Shown: positions 34,024 through 43,404 of the stretch, in pieces | How positions within the stretch are numbered: the stretch's first letter is position 1 | Layout: each line of letters starts with the position of its first letter | DNA from: Oegoconia quadripuncta | Lineage: Eukaryota > Arthropoda > Insecta > Lepidoptera > Autostichidae | DNA length: 64,000 nucleotides | Reading direction: 5' to 3' | Assembly: GCA_949316235.1 (NCBI GenBank) | Contig: OX438742.1 | Location: 11,159,315-11,223,314 of the forward strand | Translations under genes and position numbers: made by a program | Notes under the pieces: model-generated | Database searches by the model: none | Seen by the model: the letters and a program-made list of their open reading frames with translations, nothing else | What the model was told of the DNA's origin: nothing

Positions 34024-34142
34024 TTTCGGCCATTATCAGCGCTGCCAGCAACGCAGTCATTACAGATCGCGGCAGTATAATTACTTTTATTTTACTACAT
34101 TATGCATCGCTAATTAATTCTGATGTAATGATGGTTTTGTTT

Positions 34143-34285
34143 TTTTTTATGCACAACGGTTTAGCAATTGACCTCAATCACACCTGATGTTAAGTGAAGA
34201 TGAGGCCGAAGGCCGTACTGATTCGGAAACCCAAATATTTGGAGAACTGGCTATCTTATCTCTGACAAACGGAACACAACAATAT
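34143..34285 (-). mobile_element. SINE family C, 3' body (minus)
   Basis: TTTTATGCACAACGGTTTAG, ACCTGATGTTAAGTGAAGAT, GAGGCCGAAGG and ATCTTATCTCTGACAAACG. Truncated. Confidence 0.6.
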
Positions 34286-34507
34286 AATTTCAATCGATAC
34301 GATTTGATTTCAAATATTGAATTTGCTGCAAGGAAAAACATGTAGGACTTAACCCTAAAAAAACATCTGCATGTAGCTAAACATAATTTGGTTTTCCCAA
34401 ATAAATCATCTTTATCTTAAAAAAAAACCGTTGTTTTGTCATTTACGTATAATTTTTTAACGGTAGTTAGATGGAAATAATAACTGTAATAATAACAAAT
34501 ATACCAG

Positions 34508-34747
34508 TAGCTTTTCGCCCGCGGCTTTACCTGTGTCGAAGAACTTTATCGCGGATATGTTCAATTTGTTTATACCGCGGAAACTACTTACTTTATCGGG
34601 TTAAAAAATATCCTATCATAATCCAGGGTATGTTCCACTTATGTAACAAATGTCATCCAAATCCGTTCATCCGTTTCCCCGTGAATGAGCAACAACAAAC
34701 AAATAAACAAACAAACAAACTTTCACATTTATAATATTAGTAAGATT
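34508..34747 (+). repeat. CCCGCGGCTTCGC-family repeat
   Basis: TAGCTTTTCGCCCGCGGCTT, GAACTTTATCGCGGATATG, CATCCAAATCCGTTCATCCG and ATTTATAATATTAGTAAGAT. Confidence 0.7.
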
Positions 34748-34855
34748 AGAAATGCAAACAACCACTTGGGTACATATGTCCGTATTTATCATACTGACTT
34801 CTGACCCTAGCGGGAATCGAACCCACAGTTGGTTTCGAGGGCAGGGTATCCTTTT
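34748..34855 (-). mobile_element. SINE family B head fragment (minus)
   Basis: AAACAACCACTTGGGTACAT, TGACCCTAGCGGGAATCGAA and CCCACAG. Truncated just before a second family B copy. Confidence 0.55.
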
Positions 34856-34861
34856 TAATTT

Positions 34862-35127
34862 TTTTTAATATCTTTGCACATACACATAGCGCCATCTAGG
34901 TCCACAGTAAGCATCTAGGCTTGTGTTATGGATACCAGATGGTTAATAAACTACACAAATACATTTTCTTTTTTGTAAATAAATACATGTATGAATGAAA
35001 AACATCCATAACTCGGGAACACATGTCTGTATTCATCATACAAATATATGCCCCTAGTGGGATTCGAACCCGCAACCTTTTGGTATAGTAACAGAGTTTC
35101 TAACCACTACACCAAACAGGTCGTCAA
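34862..35127 (-). mobile_element. SINE family B (minus), complete
   Basis: AATATCTTTGCACATACACA, GCGCCATCTAGGTCCACAG, AACTCGGGAACACATGTCTG, CCCCTAGTGGGATTCGAACC and CACTACACCAAACAGGTCGTC. Confidence 0.7.
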
Positions 35128-35129
35128 AT

Positions 35130-35734
35130 CCTTTACATTTAATTATGTTAAAGAATGTTAATATTGTAATTTGAAAACTTGTACACATGGTGCACCCTTA
35201 ACCCATAAAAAATAGGTGTGTATAATTCAGCATAATTTAATAGTAATGATATCATACTAGCACAGGTACGTTGGTACTATATTAATTCTGTGACATAGGT
35301 TAAGTCCTAACACATGGATCTGTTTATCTGAAATAAATAAAGAATTGAATAACTCCTCAGATTTGTGGTGTTCGCAGTTCAATATGTAATACGCTTCGGT
35401 CTAACAACGTGGTTGAATAGGACATTGTTGTACGACGACCAATTGTTTTTATCTCCGGTTCCAATTTCACTGTGTTCATTGGTTATTTTCACTTTTATTA
35501 AGTGTGTGTCGCTAAATATGATGATTACTATTCTTATCGTAGATCCTATTAAATCTTATCTAAAATTTACAAGAATGACAAGTTTTAAGAAGCTTAACAG
35601 GATACTCTCACAATAATTGTGTACAAGATTGTTATGCTTGAATGAAAATAAATATTTTGAATTTGAATATATAGATAATATCCAACCGCGGCGGTAGAAT
35701 GAGAACATGACTACAATATTAATTTTATTAAAAA
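35130..35734. other. no supported gene; lone left-arm motif
   Basis: 35353-35378 is a left arm of the inverted motif (AACTCCTCAGATTTGTGGTG) without a matching right arm. AT-rich otherwise. Confidence 0.4.
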
Positions 35735-35878
35735 GCGATTTGTTTTGCCGGTAATCAGGGGTCAGACAGAGGCCGACAACGCATCTGTGACCCTTTTGGT
35801 GTTGCGGGTGTCCATGGGCAGCGGTGATCGCTTTCCATCAGGTGACCCTCCGCCCTCTCATATAAAAAAAAAAAAAAG
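35735..35878 (-). repeat. GAGAGGGCGG / CACCTGATGGAAAG repeat (minus)
   Basis: TTTGCCGGTAATCAGGGG, ACGCATCTGTGACCCTTTTG, GCGGGTGTCCATGGGCAGCG and CATCAGGTGACCCTCCGCCC, then CTCATATAAAAAAA. A plus-strand copy lies at 36.86 kb; a diverged piece is at 48.42 kb. Common dispersed lepidopteran repeat. Confidence 0.65.
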
Positions 35879-35880
35879 TA

Positions 35881-36345
35881 ATTCTCACACGTGCGCATGC
35901 AATGTCGATAGTTCACCACGATAGAAGGTATGCCACACCATTACAACATGTACGTACGCGTGTACTCATAACTCCTCATATTTATATGATGTCCGCATAG
36001 CAGTAGGATCAGTAGTCCAATCTCGGCCGTAGAATGAGAGCAACACTACCGGGACAATATAAGTCTAAAGAGGTTTGTTCTTCGGGTTTCACGAATCCGG
36101 GGGGGAAATTCTCACGCGTGTGCAATGGCGATAAAAGGCATGCTACACACATCATTTCAACTTGTACACTTGTGCTCCTCAGATTTACATTGATGGTCGC
36201 AAGCTAGTTGGTTTCCCAACTGTCCGTGGTCCATTCTCGGCCGTAGAATGAGAACATGACTACCAGGACAACATAAAATCTAAAGAGGTTTGTTTTACCG
36301 GTATCAGGAATCGGAGGGTTAATTCTCACGCTTGCGCAGTGTCGA
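35881..36345 (+). repeat. tandem pair of about 230-bp units with inverted motif arms
   Basis: Unit-edge words ATTCTCACACGTGCGCATGC (about 35881), AATTCTCACGCGTGTGCAAT (36110) and AATTCTCACGCTTGCGCAGT (36320) set the period. Each unit holds a left arm (ACTCCTCATATTTATATGAT; GCTCCTCAGATTTACATTGA), CTCGGCCGTAGAATGAGA and a right arm (CTACCGGGACAATATAAG; CTACCAGGACAACATAAAA) followed by TCTAAAGAGGTTTGTT. Confidence 0.6.
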
Positions 36346-36349
36346 TAGA

Positions 36350-36855
36350 AGTTTAGTAATATGTTTGTCACTTTCGCACTTATGGGAAAATACCTCAGCA
36401 ACGTTTTAACCACTGGTGTCGGATCTTTCACGATAAAATTTCCTCACTGAAAATTCTGGAACCAACTTTGTGCTACCCTTAATAGCATTGCATTCAAATC
36501 CATAAATAGCACAAGTTTTTTTACCGTTCTTCCCCAATTTTTAACTTTTTACATTAAAAGTTTTTATTTTGGTGCTTAATAAAATTTATCTGAAATTTGG
36601 CATACATAAGTACTAACTCGAACTAATTCGAATGACAAATCAATACTATTAGTTAATCTGTGGCATTATCATGAACGCAAATTATAAATTAAATCTACCC
36701 TAAATCCCATACTATAAACTACACAAATCCCACATTATATTAAAAATGAGAACGTTTGGTTTTCTTTGTTTGTTGCTCATTCGCGACAAAACGGATAAAC
36801 GGATTCAGATGACATTTGGTACATATTTAGATTACGCCCTGTATTAACACATTTT
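36350..36855. other. non-genic; CCCGCGG-family scrap on minus
   Basis: 36755-36850 (TTCTTTGTTTGTTGCTCATT, CGGATAAACGGATTCAGATG) is the minus-strand end of the CCCGCGGCTTCGC family. The rest shows nothing. Confidence 0.45.
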
Positions 36856-36857
36856 TT

Positions 36858-36965
36858 TTTTATATGAGAGGGCGGCAAACGAGTGCGGGTCACCTGATGG
36901 AAAGCAATCACCGCCGCCCATGGACACCCGCAACACCAAAAGTGTCACAGATGCGTTGCCGGATC
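36858..36965 (+). repeat. GAGAGGGCGG / CACCTGATGGAAAG repeat (plus)
   Basis: TATATGAGAGGGCGGCAAAC, GTCACCTGATGGAAAGCAAT, CCGCCCATGGACACCCGCAA and CAGATGCGTTGCCGG. Confidence 0.65.
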
Positions 36966-37184
36966 CCTATAAAATTCCAACAGATTATCAAAATAAATAT
37001 TAATGCTCAATCCGAAGCAAAGGAGTTAGGAAACTTGGTAAATAAGATTAATAAAATAGATAAATAAATTAGTAGAATAAACTTTGGAATGACATAATAC
37101 ACTTTTTGCCTTGATAAAGTGGACAGTTTCTACAGGATAAACAAATTGTATAAAACGATATTTATTTTAGGTATATCTACACCT

Positions 37185-37390
37185 ATGGCTTCCCTCCCGC
37201 GGCTTCGCATGCCGAGAATTATTATATCGCGGATTGCAGCATCTTGATCAAAAGTAGCCTATAACCTTCACCCGGTCCTAGGCTACGTCTTTACCAAATT
37301 TCAATACGATTGGTTATCGGTTCAGAGGTTTAGTCGTAAATAGTCAGTAAACAGACAGACACAATTACTTCCGCATTTATATACAAAAAA
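37185..37390 (+). repeat. CCCGCGGCTTCGC-related repeat, diverged
   Basis: CTTCCCTCCCGCGGCTTCGC, ATTATTATATCGCGGATTG, AAAGTAGCCTATAACCTTCA, CGATTGGTTATCGGTTCAGA and CAGTAAACAGACAGACA. A different subfamily from the 3.1-kb copy. Confidence 0.6.
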
Positions 37391-37929
37391 TACAAAATGG
37401 TTTCTTTTGCAGACCAGATTAAAAATAATAATTGTTTTTTGGGTTCTCCGAGTAAGCAAAAGCAAATTTCATAATTGGGGTCAGTGAAAGCACTTTTATT
37501 TATCTTATCTTACACAAAACTGGTACCTACATCAGTTCCGAAACAACAAATGGAAAAAAATTATAATATTGATTTCGAGACTTAGTGTACACTTAGTAAC
37601 CCAACCAAAACAAAAGCCCTTTTTATACATACACGGTTTACGCATAAACAGTACCGTGGCTGTTTTGTAATATAGACGACATTAATATTGTAAGCTGTAA
37701 TGAACCACACATTACCGGACGGTGGTGCCGTGATCCATACGGACACATGATATTGCGATGTATTCAACAGATTCAACATTTCACACCTCGATACCCACAC
37801 ACGCGTGAAAGCTCTACAGCCGTGTGACTGAAAACCTATAAACGGAAACTGTGTATAAAAAAGGGTCAATCAAAGGGCGAAATAGCAACACACGCCGAAG
37901 ATAATAGCACAGTATTACAAAACTGTGAT
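37391..37929. other. no supported gene
   Basis: A minus-strand frame of 95 codons (37582-37869) has no recognisable motif or splice context. Confidence 0.4.
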
Positions 37930-38335
37930 AGGTTACTTTATGCTTGTCCCTGTCTTTGCACAGAGTGATATGAAAATGATAATGAGATAGCTTCTCATTT
38001 TAGATATATTTAGACATCACGATAATCACGATAATTGTATTTGACGTATATTTCGTATGGTTATCTCTCACTTTCATAAGGAAAGTATCGCTTCGTATGA
38101 GCGAACAAACAATAACCTGCTCTGTGTCATCCATCGTGCACTGCGAGGTTCTTCTGGTTACAACAATATCCGTATTTACAGATTCGTCGTATGGAAATTT
38201 ACTAGAAATGGAAACAGGCTACCAGGAAATCATAAATTTAAAGAGCTTTGGTACTGATATAACGGAGATCGTCGCCTGGCAACGCGCGTCGGTCACATCT
38301 CAGTACCAGGGTATAATAAACTGTTAACAGTCTTA
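37930..38335 (+). repeat. dispersed repeat (pair with 5.64 kb) ending in two motif units
   Basis: ATGCTTGTCCCTGTCTTTGC, GATAATGAGATAGC against TTATCTCTCACTTTCATAAG (fold-back), and GCTTCGTATGAGCGA. Then CTACCAGGAAATCATAAAT (38219) and, about 90 bp on, GTCGCCTGGCAACGCGCGTC with CAGTACCAGGGTATAATAAA. Confidence 0.55.
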
Positions 38336-38559
38336 TTATTTATTAGAAGTTTTCTATTTCGTATTTACTCTAACGTAAAGCTTGGAATTTTAGTATTGGG
38401 ATAGTTTATCTGCTATAACCAAGTAGTAGTTCAGTCAGCTTTAAAAATCCTATTAAGTAACTGACGATGTAGCCGCAGGTGAAGCACTCGATTCCGTAAA
38501 GGGATGAAATATCTTACTTATACGACAGAACACATTATACCGTCTAGAATAAGGAGCTA

Positions 38560-39112
38560 TAGCAACTCTGTCAAATGATTGAAAGAATCAGTGAACGAAA
38601 CTGCATTGATAATAATGCACAGTCGAAAGTGCTAAACATTACAATACAATATTACCAATTTATACATCCGTCAGTTGAGGTAGGCGTTACTTTGTTCTTT
38701 CTTTCTCTCATTTAGTTTCGAATTAAAAGTTCGCCGTCGCCAAGAGAAGAGATAAAAATATGAGCCTACTCTACCTGTTTCTAATGGCACATTTGACAAT
38801 CTGTTGTTGGTAGAAATATCACAATTGATAACAAAAAATCACAATTGTGGCCCGTCTGGTATGGATGACAACTGATGGCATTTTCATAGGAGTATTTCCG
38901 TACCTACAAACTAGTTCCAAAAAATAAGCTACCTTCCATAATTATTTATTATTCGAAAATTACAAACTTCAAACCTTGTTTTTAAACGAACGCTTTATTG
39001 TACAAAACTTTCGGTAAACTCCGACATAACATCGACAGAAGTTGGAAACTAGCTACCAGGACATCATAAATCTGAAGAGCCTCGTTGTCGATATCACAAG
39101 GGCGCGACGGCA
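38560..39112 (+). repeat. long dispersed repeat, copy 2
   Basis: Collinear with 13.14-14.01 kb but without the nested LINE tail and the AT hairpin. It ends CTACCAGGACATCATAAATC then TGAAGAGCCTCGTT at 39053-39087. Confidence 0.6.
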
Positions 39113-39493
39113 TGATAGCGGGAGGAATGTTGGATTTTTACCTTTAATTTTGTTACTAAGGCATCTCACCGCATTTAAGTTATTCTACGCATATACAGTC
39201 GGGGAAACGTTAATAAACGTGGTGCTGGCGGGAAGTGGGGGGCATAAAGTTTAATAAAAATCTATATGTTTCCCAGTGGCATTGGCAACTATGGCATATT
39301 TAGTGTCATTTTCGTTTATATTAAGGACGTAGAATTTGTTACTGGTGTTAATTTTTATCATTTTAATACTAATTTTCTGAAAAATCTTATACAGGTGAAA
39401 ATTACATGTACGTGATGTTAGAATGTCAAAAAATTGTGCTCAAACAGTGGCAAAAGAAAAAATTTGTGTTGCTGTAGTAAGAATTATTCAATT
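39113..39493. other. no recognisable feature
   Basis: AT-rich, no gene seen. Confidence 0.4.
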
Positions 39494-39705
39494 GACGACC
39501 GATTGGTGTAGTTGATAGTAACCCAACCCACCGTTGAAACCAACTATTGCGGGTTCGATTCCCGTGAGGGTAAGGAGTTTGTGTGATGAATACGAACATT
39601 TATTTCCGAGTTATGGATGTTTATATAAATATTTATGTATGTTTATCCGTTATCTAGTATCCATAGTACAAGCTTTGCTTAGTTTGGGACTAATTTATTT
39701 AATAA
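39494..39705 (+). mobile_element. SINE family A, near complete
   Basis: GACGACCGATTGGTGTAGTT, the B-box GGGTTCGATTCCCG, CCGAGTTATGGATG, TATCTAGTATCCATAGTACA and AGCTTTGCTTAGTTTGGGAC. Confidence 0.7.
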
Positions 39706-39924
39706 TATTTTAAATGACCATTTTGGCTCGTGATGCTTGAGTCCTCATTTCTCAAACACACTGTTTTACCTATGATTGTCATACGTCCATAAATAGTTCT
39801 CCAAAAACAATGAGGTTATTTAGATTTCTTTGTGCAAAGGCGCAGCGCAGATCATACAATTTTGTCCAGCCGGTAGGAATATAGGCATTCCATGCAATAA
39901 CACACATGGAGAACAATAATCTGT

Positions 39925-40112
39925 TGCCCGCGACTTCGATCGCGTGGAACATTTCATCAAACTCAGTTCAGCAAGAAAATTATCCTATATGTTAATCCAG
40001 GTCTTAACCTGTCGACCAATCAAATTACATCCAAATGAATTCAGCTTGTAGAGGCTTGTAGAGGTAACGAACGCATAATACCGACACACAAACTTTTCAT
40101 TTTATAGTATTA
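39925..40112 (+). repeat. CCCGCGGCTTCGC-related repeat, diverged
   Basis: TGTTGCCCGCGACTTCGATC, GCGTGGAACATTTCATC, TATCCTATATGTTAATCCAG and ACATCCAAATGAATTCAGC, ending TTTATAGTATTAGTTG. Confidence 0.55.
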
Positions 40113-40328
40113 GTTGTTATAATCTTTCTTGTATTTCTAGCAAGGCACATAGCTTTTAAATTAATATATCTTGCGTTAAAAATTATTAGCCCGAATTTAA
40201 TAAATTTTAATAAACATTATATTTTGTGTTGCAATAATCGATCGGTTTTCTTAAAATTATCACGATGATTGGCTATATCTTGGACTGTCTATCATACACT
40301 TTTCTGACGTAAGTGTATCTGATATAAT

Positions 40329-40329
40329 G

Positions 40330-40385
<56 letters not shown>
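40329..40385. repeat. (TA)n microsatellite
   Basis: Pure alternating TA, about 28 repeats, followed by GGCGGGGAATCACGGGCG. Confidence 0.95.
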
Positions 40386-40388
<3 letters not shown>

Positions 40389-40389
40389 G

Positions 40390-40985
40390 GGGAATCACGG
40401 GCGTTGCTAGCAACTGGGAAATCATTAAACCTTAGAAAAATAATAGTTATTTTGTTCGCCAAAACCTATTCCTTCGTTAAGACGATGTAACAGTATTACA
40501 TCTCATCTTGGCACGGCTACCATCACCAACTGGCAATCTGACTTTATAGATAATTAGTCGAAATTTGTCACAAGATATCAGAATTTGTCGGTCCGCCCTT
40601 TGGAAGATATAGAGGTGAATTGGAGGTCGTGTCAAAATGAGCGTTCATTCTGGCACAGCCTCGTATCTCCCAATACGCAGCACCTAGCCAAGATCTGATA
40701 AAACCAATAATTACCTAGTTGATAAGTTGTCGAACGTGTCACAAAAAAGCAGCAGCTGAAGGATCTCCAAAACCACAGGTCCTAGCGAAAATCTGATTAC
40801 ACCAGGGGCCGATCGCGCTAAGTTTGAACGTTATTACCAAAGCTAAACCATAATCAAAAACGTTATGTTAGCATAATTCGCATCGCGCTAATCATAATCG
40901 CTTTGTTGACGTCCAGAAAACACCAGGACTTGTCGTTGCTTAAATGACGAGAAATATCAACTTCCTTTTTCGTATCGAACTAGTC
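40390..40985. other. no recognisable feature
   Basis: Mostly non-repetitive by eye. GGGCGTTGCTAGCAACTGGG near 40398 is a short palindromic word. No ORF or RNA gene. Confidence 0.4.
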
Positions 40986-40989
40986 GATG

Positions 40990-41353
40990 TACATACGTAT
41001 AGTCGCGCACTATGAATTGAATGAACAATTCCTTTGTTGAAACAAACAAGAACAACAACAACAACAACTTTTCGGTTGTAGAGAATTTACGGTTCCGTTC
41101 TTTACAGCGAACTTAGTTACTTATTTACACACTGTCGGTGTGATATTTGTGCCGTGTATTTACGAAAAAAATACTAGGCTAGCAGAAGTTACTAAGCGGT
41201 TGGTTGGATGTCCCCCGGCGTCACTTATTATTCGAACGCCCTGCGCCGCGACGCGGCGCCACCGTTCCATCACGATGACTCGGACACACTTTTTACGCCA
41301 TTTTCAACCTTAATCCTTTGAAATAACCAGTTATCCTGAAAGAATCTTCACAG
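40990..41353 (+). other. candidate non-coding first exon / promoter-proximal region
   Basis: Unlike its surroundings, this stretch has no repeat-family words and a GC-rich core (CTGCGCCGCGACGCGGCGCC, 41241-41260). A 37-codon ORF starts at ATG 41208 (MSPGVTYYSNALRRD...) and stops at 41319. A strong 5' splice-site match, CACAG^GTAACC, follows at 41353/41354. This could be a 5' UTR exon with a short upstream ORF. The ORF is unlike any family I know. No transcript evidence is available from sequence alone. Confidence 0.35.
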
Positions 41354-41359
41354 GTAACC

Positions 41360-42080
41360 ATTTATCGAATATCGGAACATTTGTGTTTTAATTTTCATTT
41401 GAAATTAAGTAATGTTAGATCGTAGAAAAAAAATATAAAAGCTAAGGCTATTTTATTTACCACGTACATACTATTATTATATTCAAATAATTTTAATAGC
41501 GCACATTTGTGATCAATGTTGATTAATCAGTAGCCTTTCTATATTTGTACAGTAGGTAATATCAATTTCTATATATGTATAAGTAGGTAATAATACTACT
41601 AAGATAACACGTTCTACACTCATAATTTACGATACGCAATGTACTATATCATCACATCAGAAATCTAAGGTTCCTTTTCTAGAATATTTTACTCCCAAGA
41701 TAATAGGGAATTATTATTGGAACATCCGCGGACAAGTGTAAGTGCTTCCATCTACCCGTGTGAAGGTGAAATATGGTGAGTTGTAAACAGCTAATGGTTC
41801 AAAGCGCCTGTCGTGTCATAGAAGTACGGAGTTTGTCCACCTAGTAACAACACAACATAAATTATGATCCACAATATAAAAAAGGGATTAGTCAGCTTTT
41901 AATTTGTGAATTTGATTCATTTAAAATATTTAATATGATATTGTATTTGGTATGTATTTATTTCTATCCAACGTGAAAAATAAATATCAACCACACCATG
42001 TTGGTGTTTTCCTGTGACAAAGAAAGACGAAACCGCGGTACGGAACTTAACGGATGACGAAAGAAAGCAAAAAAATAAAA
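41360..42080. other. no recognisable feature
   Basis: AT-rich, with TATATATGTATAAGTAGGTA near-repeats at 41.55-41.59 kb. No gene is seen before the tRNA. Confidence 0.4.
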
Positions 42081-42081
42081 C

Positions 42082-42088
42082 AAAAAAA
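42082..42088 (-). terminator. Pol III T-run terminator of the tRNA gene
   Basis: Seven A on the plus strand, i.e. TTTTTTT on the transcribed minus strand, six bases beyond the tRNA 3' end. Meets the usual requirement of four or more T for RNA polymerase III termination. Confidence 0.8.
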
Positions 42089-42094
42089 GGTCAT

Positions 42095-42167
42095 GGCCCA
42101 TGAGGGGATCGAACCCGCGACCTTCGCGTTATTAGCACGACGCTCTAACCAACTGAGCTAATGGGCC
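42095..42167 (-). tRNA. tRNA-Ile (anticodon AAT)
   Basis: The 73-nt minus-strand sequence folds as a canonical tRNA. The acceptor pair is GGCCCAT/ATGGGCC. The D-arm region TAGCTCAGTTGGTTAGAG is an A-box. The anticodon stem is TCGTG/CGCGA around loop CTAATAA (anticodon AAT). The T-arm GTCGCGGGTTCGATCCCC holds a B-box GGGTTCGATCC. No mismatch breaks a stem, and the T-run terminator follows directly. There is no intron, and CCA is not encoded, as expected for a eukaryotic gene. It decodes AUU/AUC, with the first anticodon base normally modified to inosine. Unlike the SINE heads elsewhere in the window, both halves of the cloverleaf pair well and no SINE body follows, so I take it as a functional gene. 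Confidence 0.95.
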
Positions 42168-42457
42168 GATGTTATAGCTACTGGAAATACGAGTAGTCTT
42201 TCGTCGTTTCAGGGACCATCAACCAATAGCAGAATTTAGCGATGAAAGATCATCTTTTAACTACGCGGCTGCACAGACGTAATATTAAAAAATGATGACT
42301 GTTATCGAAGACATTGAACGCATTTTTACAGGCTATTCTACCAATGATACATTAAACCGTCTTTAGTAGGTACCTACTGTGGGACCCACTCTGAAATCGT
42401 AAAAAATCACTAGGTTCAAAAAACATTGTTGGTACATATAGCGCCGTCTCTATTTAG

Positions 42458-42671
42458 GGTGCATCGGGCGCCAGGATCTGGGGGGGGCTCACCGGGCCAC
42501 ACACAGGGCCCGTACGGGTCGGCCGCGGCGGGCGCGGTCGACACGAGCCGCATCGCCTTACACCATGCGGCGTCAGCATCGGCGCCGCCTCCGCCCGGGG
42601 CATACGGACGAAATATTCAACTTACTATAAAGTATTACACCTACAATGCTGTCGATCCTACTGGCCTCTAA
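42458..42671 (+). CDS. candidate protein-coding exon, unidentified gene
   Basis: An isolated GC-rich block (over 70% GC by eye in 42460-42605) in AT-rich DNA. A pyrimidine-containing acceptor, TCTCTATTTAG, ends at 42457. The following frame is open for about 70 codons: VHRAPGSGGGSPGHTQGPYG, then AAAGAVDTSRIALHHAASAS and APPPPGAYGRN, before TAA at 42669-42671. Gly/Pro/Ala/His low-complexity sequence of this sort is common in insect transcription factors, but I do not recognise the gene. No good donor is visible (AAA|GTATTA at about 42629 is weak). The minus strand is also partly open. Codons upstream of 42458 lie in the presumed intron. Confidence 0.35.
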
Positions 42672-42674
42672 AAC

Positions 42675-43400
42675 TTAAATTTGAATTTAGAGTGCTCTAA
42701 ACCAATTTCCTATTCTACGTCGCATCTCTAAAACTTTGACGTTTCTAAAATTGAAGTTTACTCATCAATTCAATTTAGAGTTTAGAGATCAAAACCTATT
42801 CCAGAAAGCCATCTAAGACATATTATTAGCGAAATTTTAGTCGCCATCTAAAAACATCACGTTTAAAATTAGAGAGTAGGTTTTTCCAGGTTCATTGGAC
42901 TATCTACAGCCCAAAAAGTATGAACTTTCTATAAAAGTCTTTGTAGGGGTACAAAAGATTTTCCTAATATGTTTTATTTTGAATTTAAGGCCGCGGTGAA
43001 AGATAATGCATAAACCTAATTTTCTAAAATTATTTTTTTTCAAGCTTAGACTTAATTCTAGAAACTTCAAGTATCAATGGTATCAAACAATTATTCTTTG
43101 ATTGTAATATAAAAGAAGTTAGTTGTCGAACGCGAAGAATTATTTTGATAGAAGATATCTTTTTTAAAAGAATGTTGCCATTTTCCCAGTATCAATAAAT
43201 AAACGTAATTAACCAAAGTCTATTAGGCGAATGTGCAGTCAAAAACGAAAGCCAACTTAAATAATAAAATACGGTAAAGGAATTTCATATATTAAATCAT
43301 TGATTAACATACATTTAGAAAACCTGTTCTGAAGAAAGATATCTGATTTTGACTATGGCAAATTTAATTTAGGCGTCCGTAAACCATTTAGTGATATATA
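42675..43400. other. non-genic; clustered CTCTAAA words
   Basis: 42660-42870 contains repeated CTCTAAAAC / TTTAGAG words in both orientations (ACTTAAATTTGAATTTAGAG, CAATTTAGAGTTTAGAG), suggesting a degraded palindromic element. The rest is AT-rich. Confidence 0.35.
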
Positions 43401-43404
43401 TAAT

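Noticed and set aside
33862..34187. Overlapping ORFs in the TACGCAGCGC tract
   Set aside because: Translations of a low-complexity minisatellite.
10378..39570. tRNA-like sequences with B-boxes at 10.4, 12.2, 12.95, 14.3, 14.8, 15.25, 24.0, 29.5, 30.5, 34.8, 35.1 and 39.5 kb as tRNA genes
   Set aside because: Acceptor stems and anticodon arms do not pair well, no T-run follows, and each runs into a shared SINE body.
40329..40385. (TA)n as replication origin or regulatory site
   Set aside because: Simple microsatellite; nothing else supports a function.
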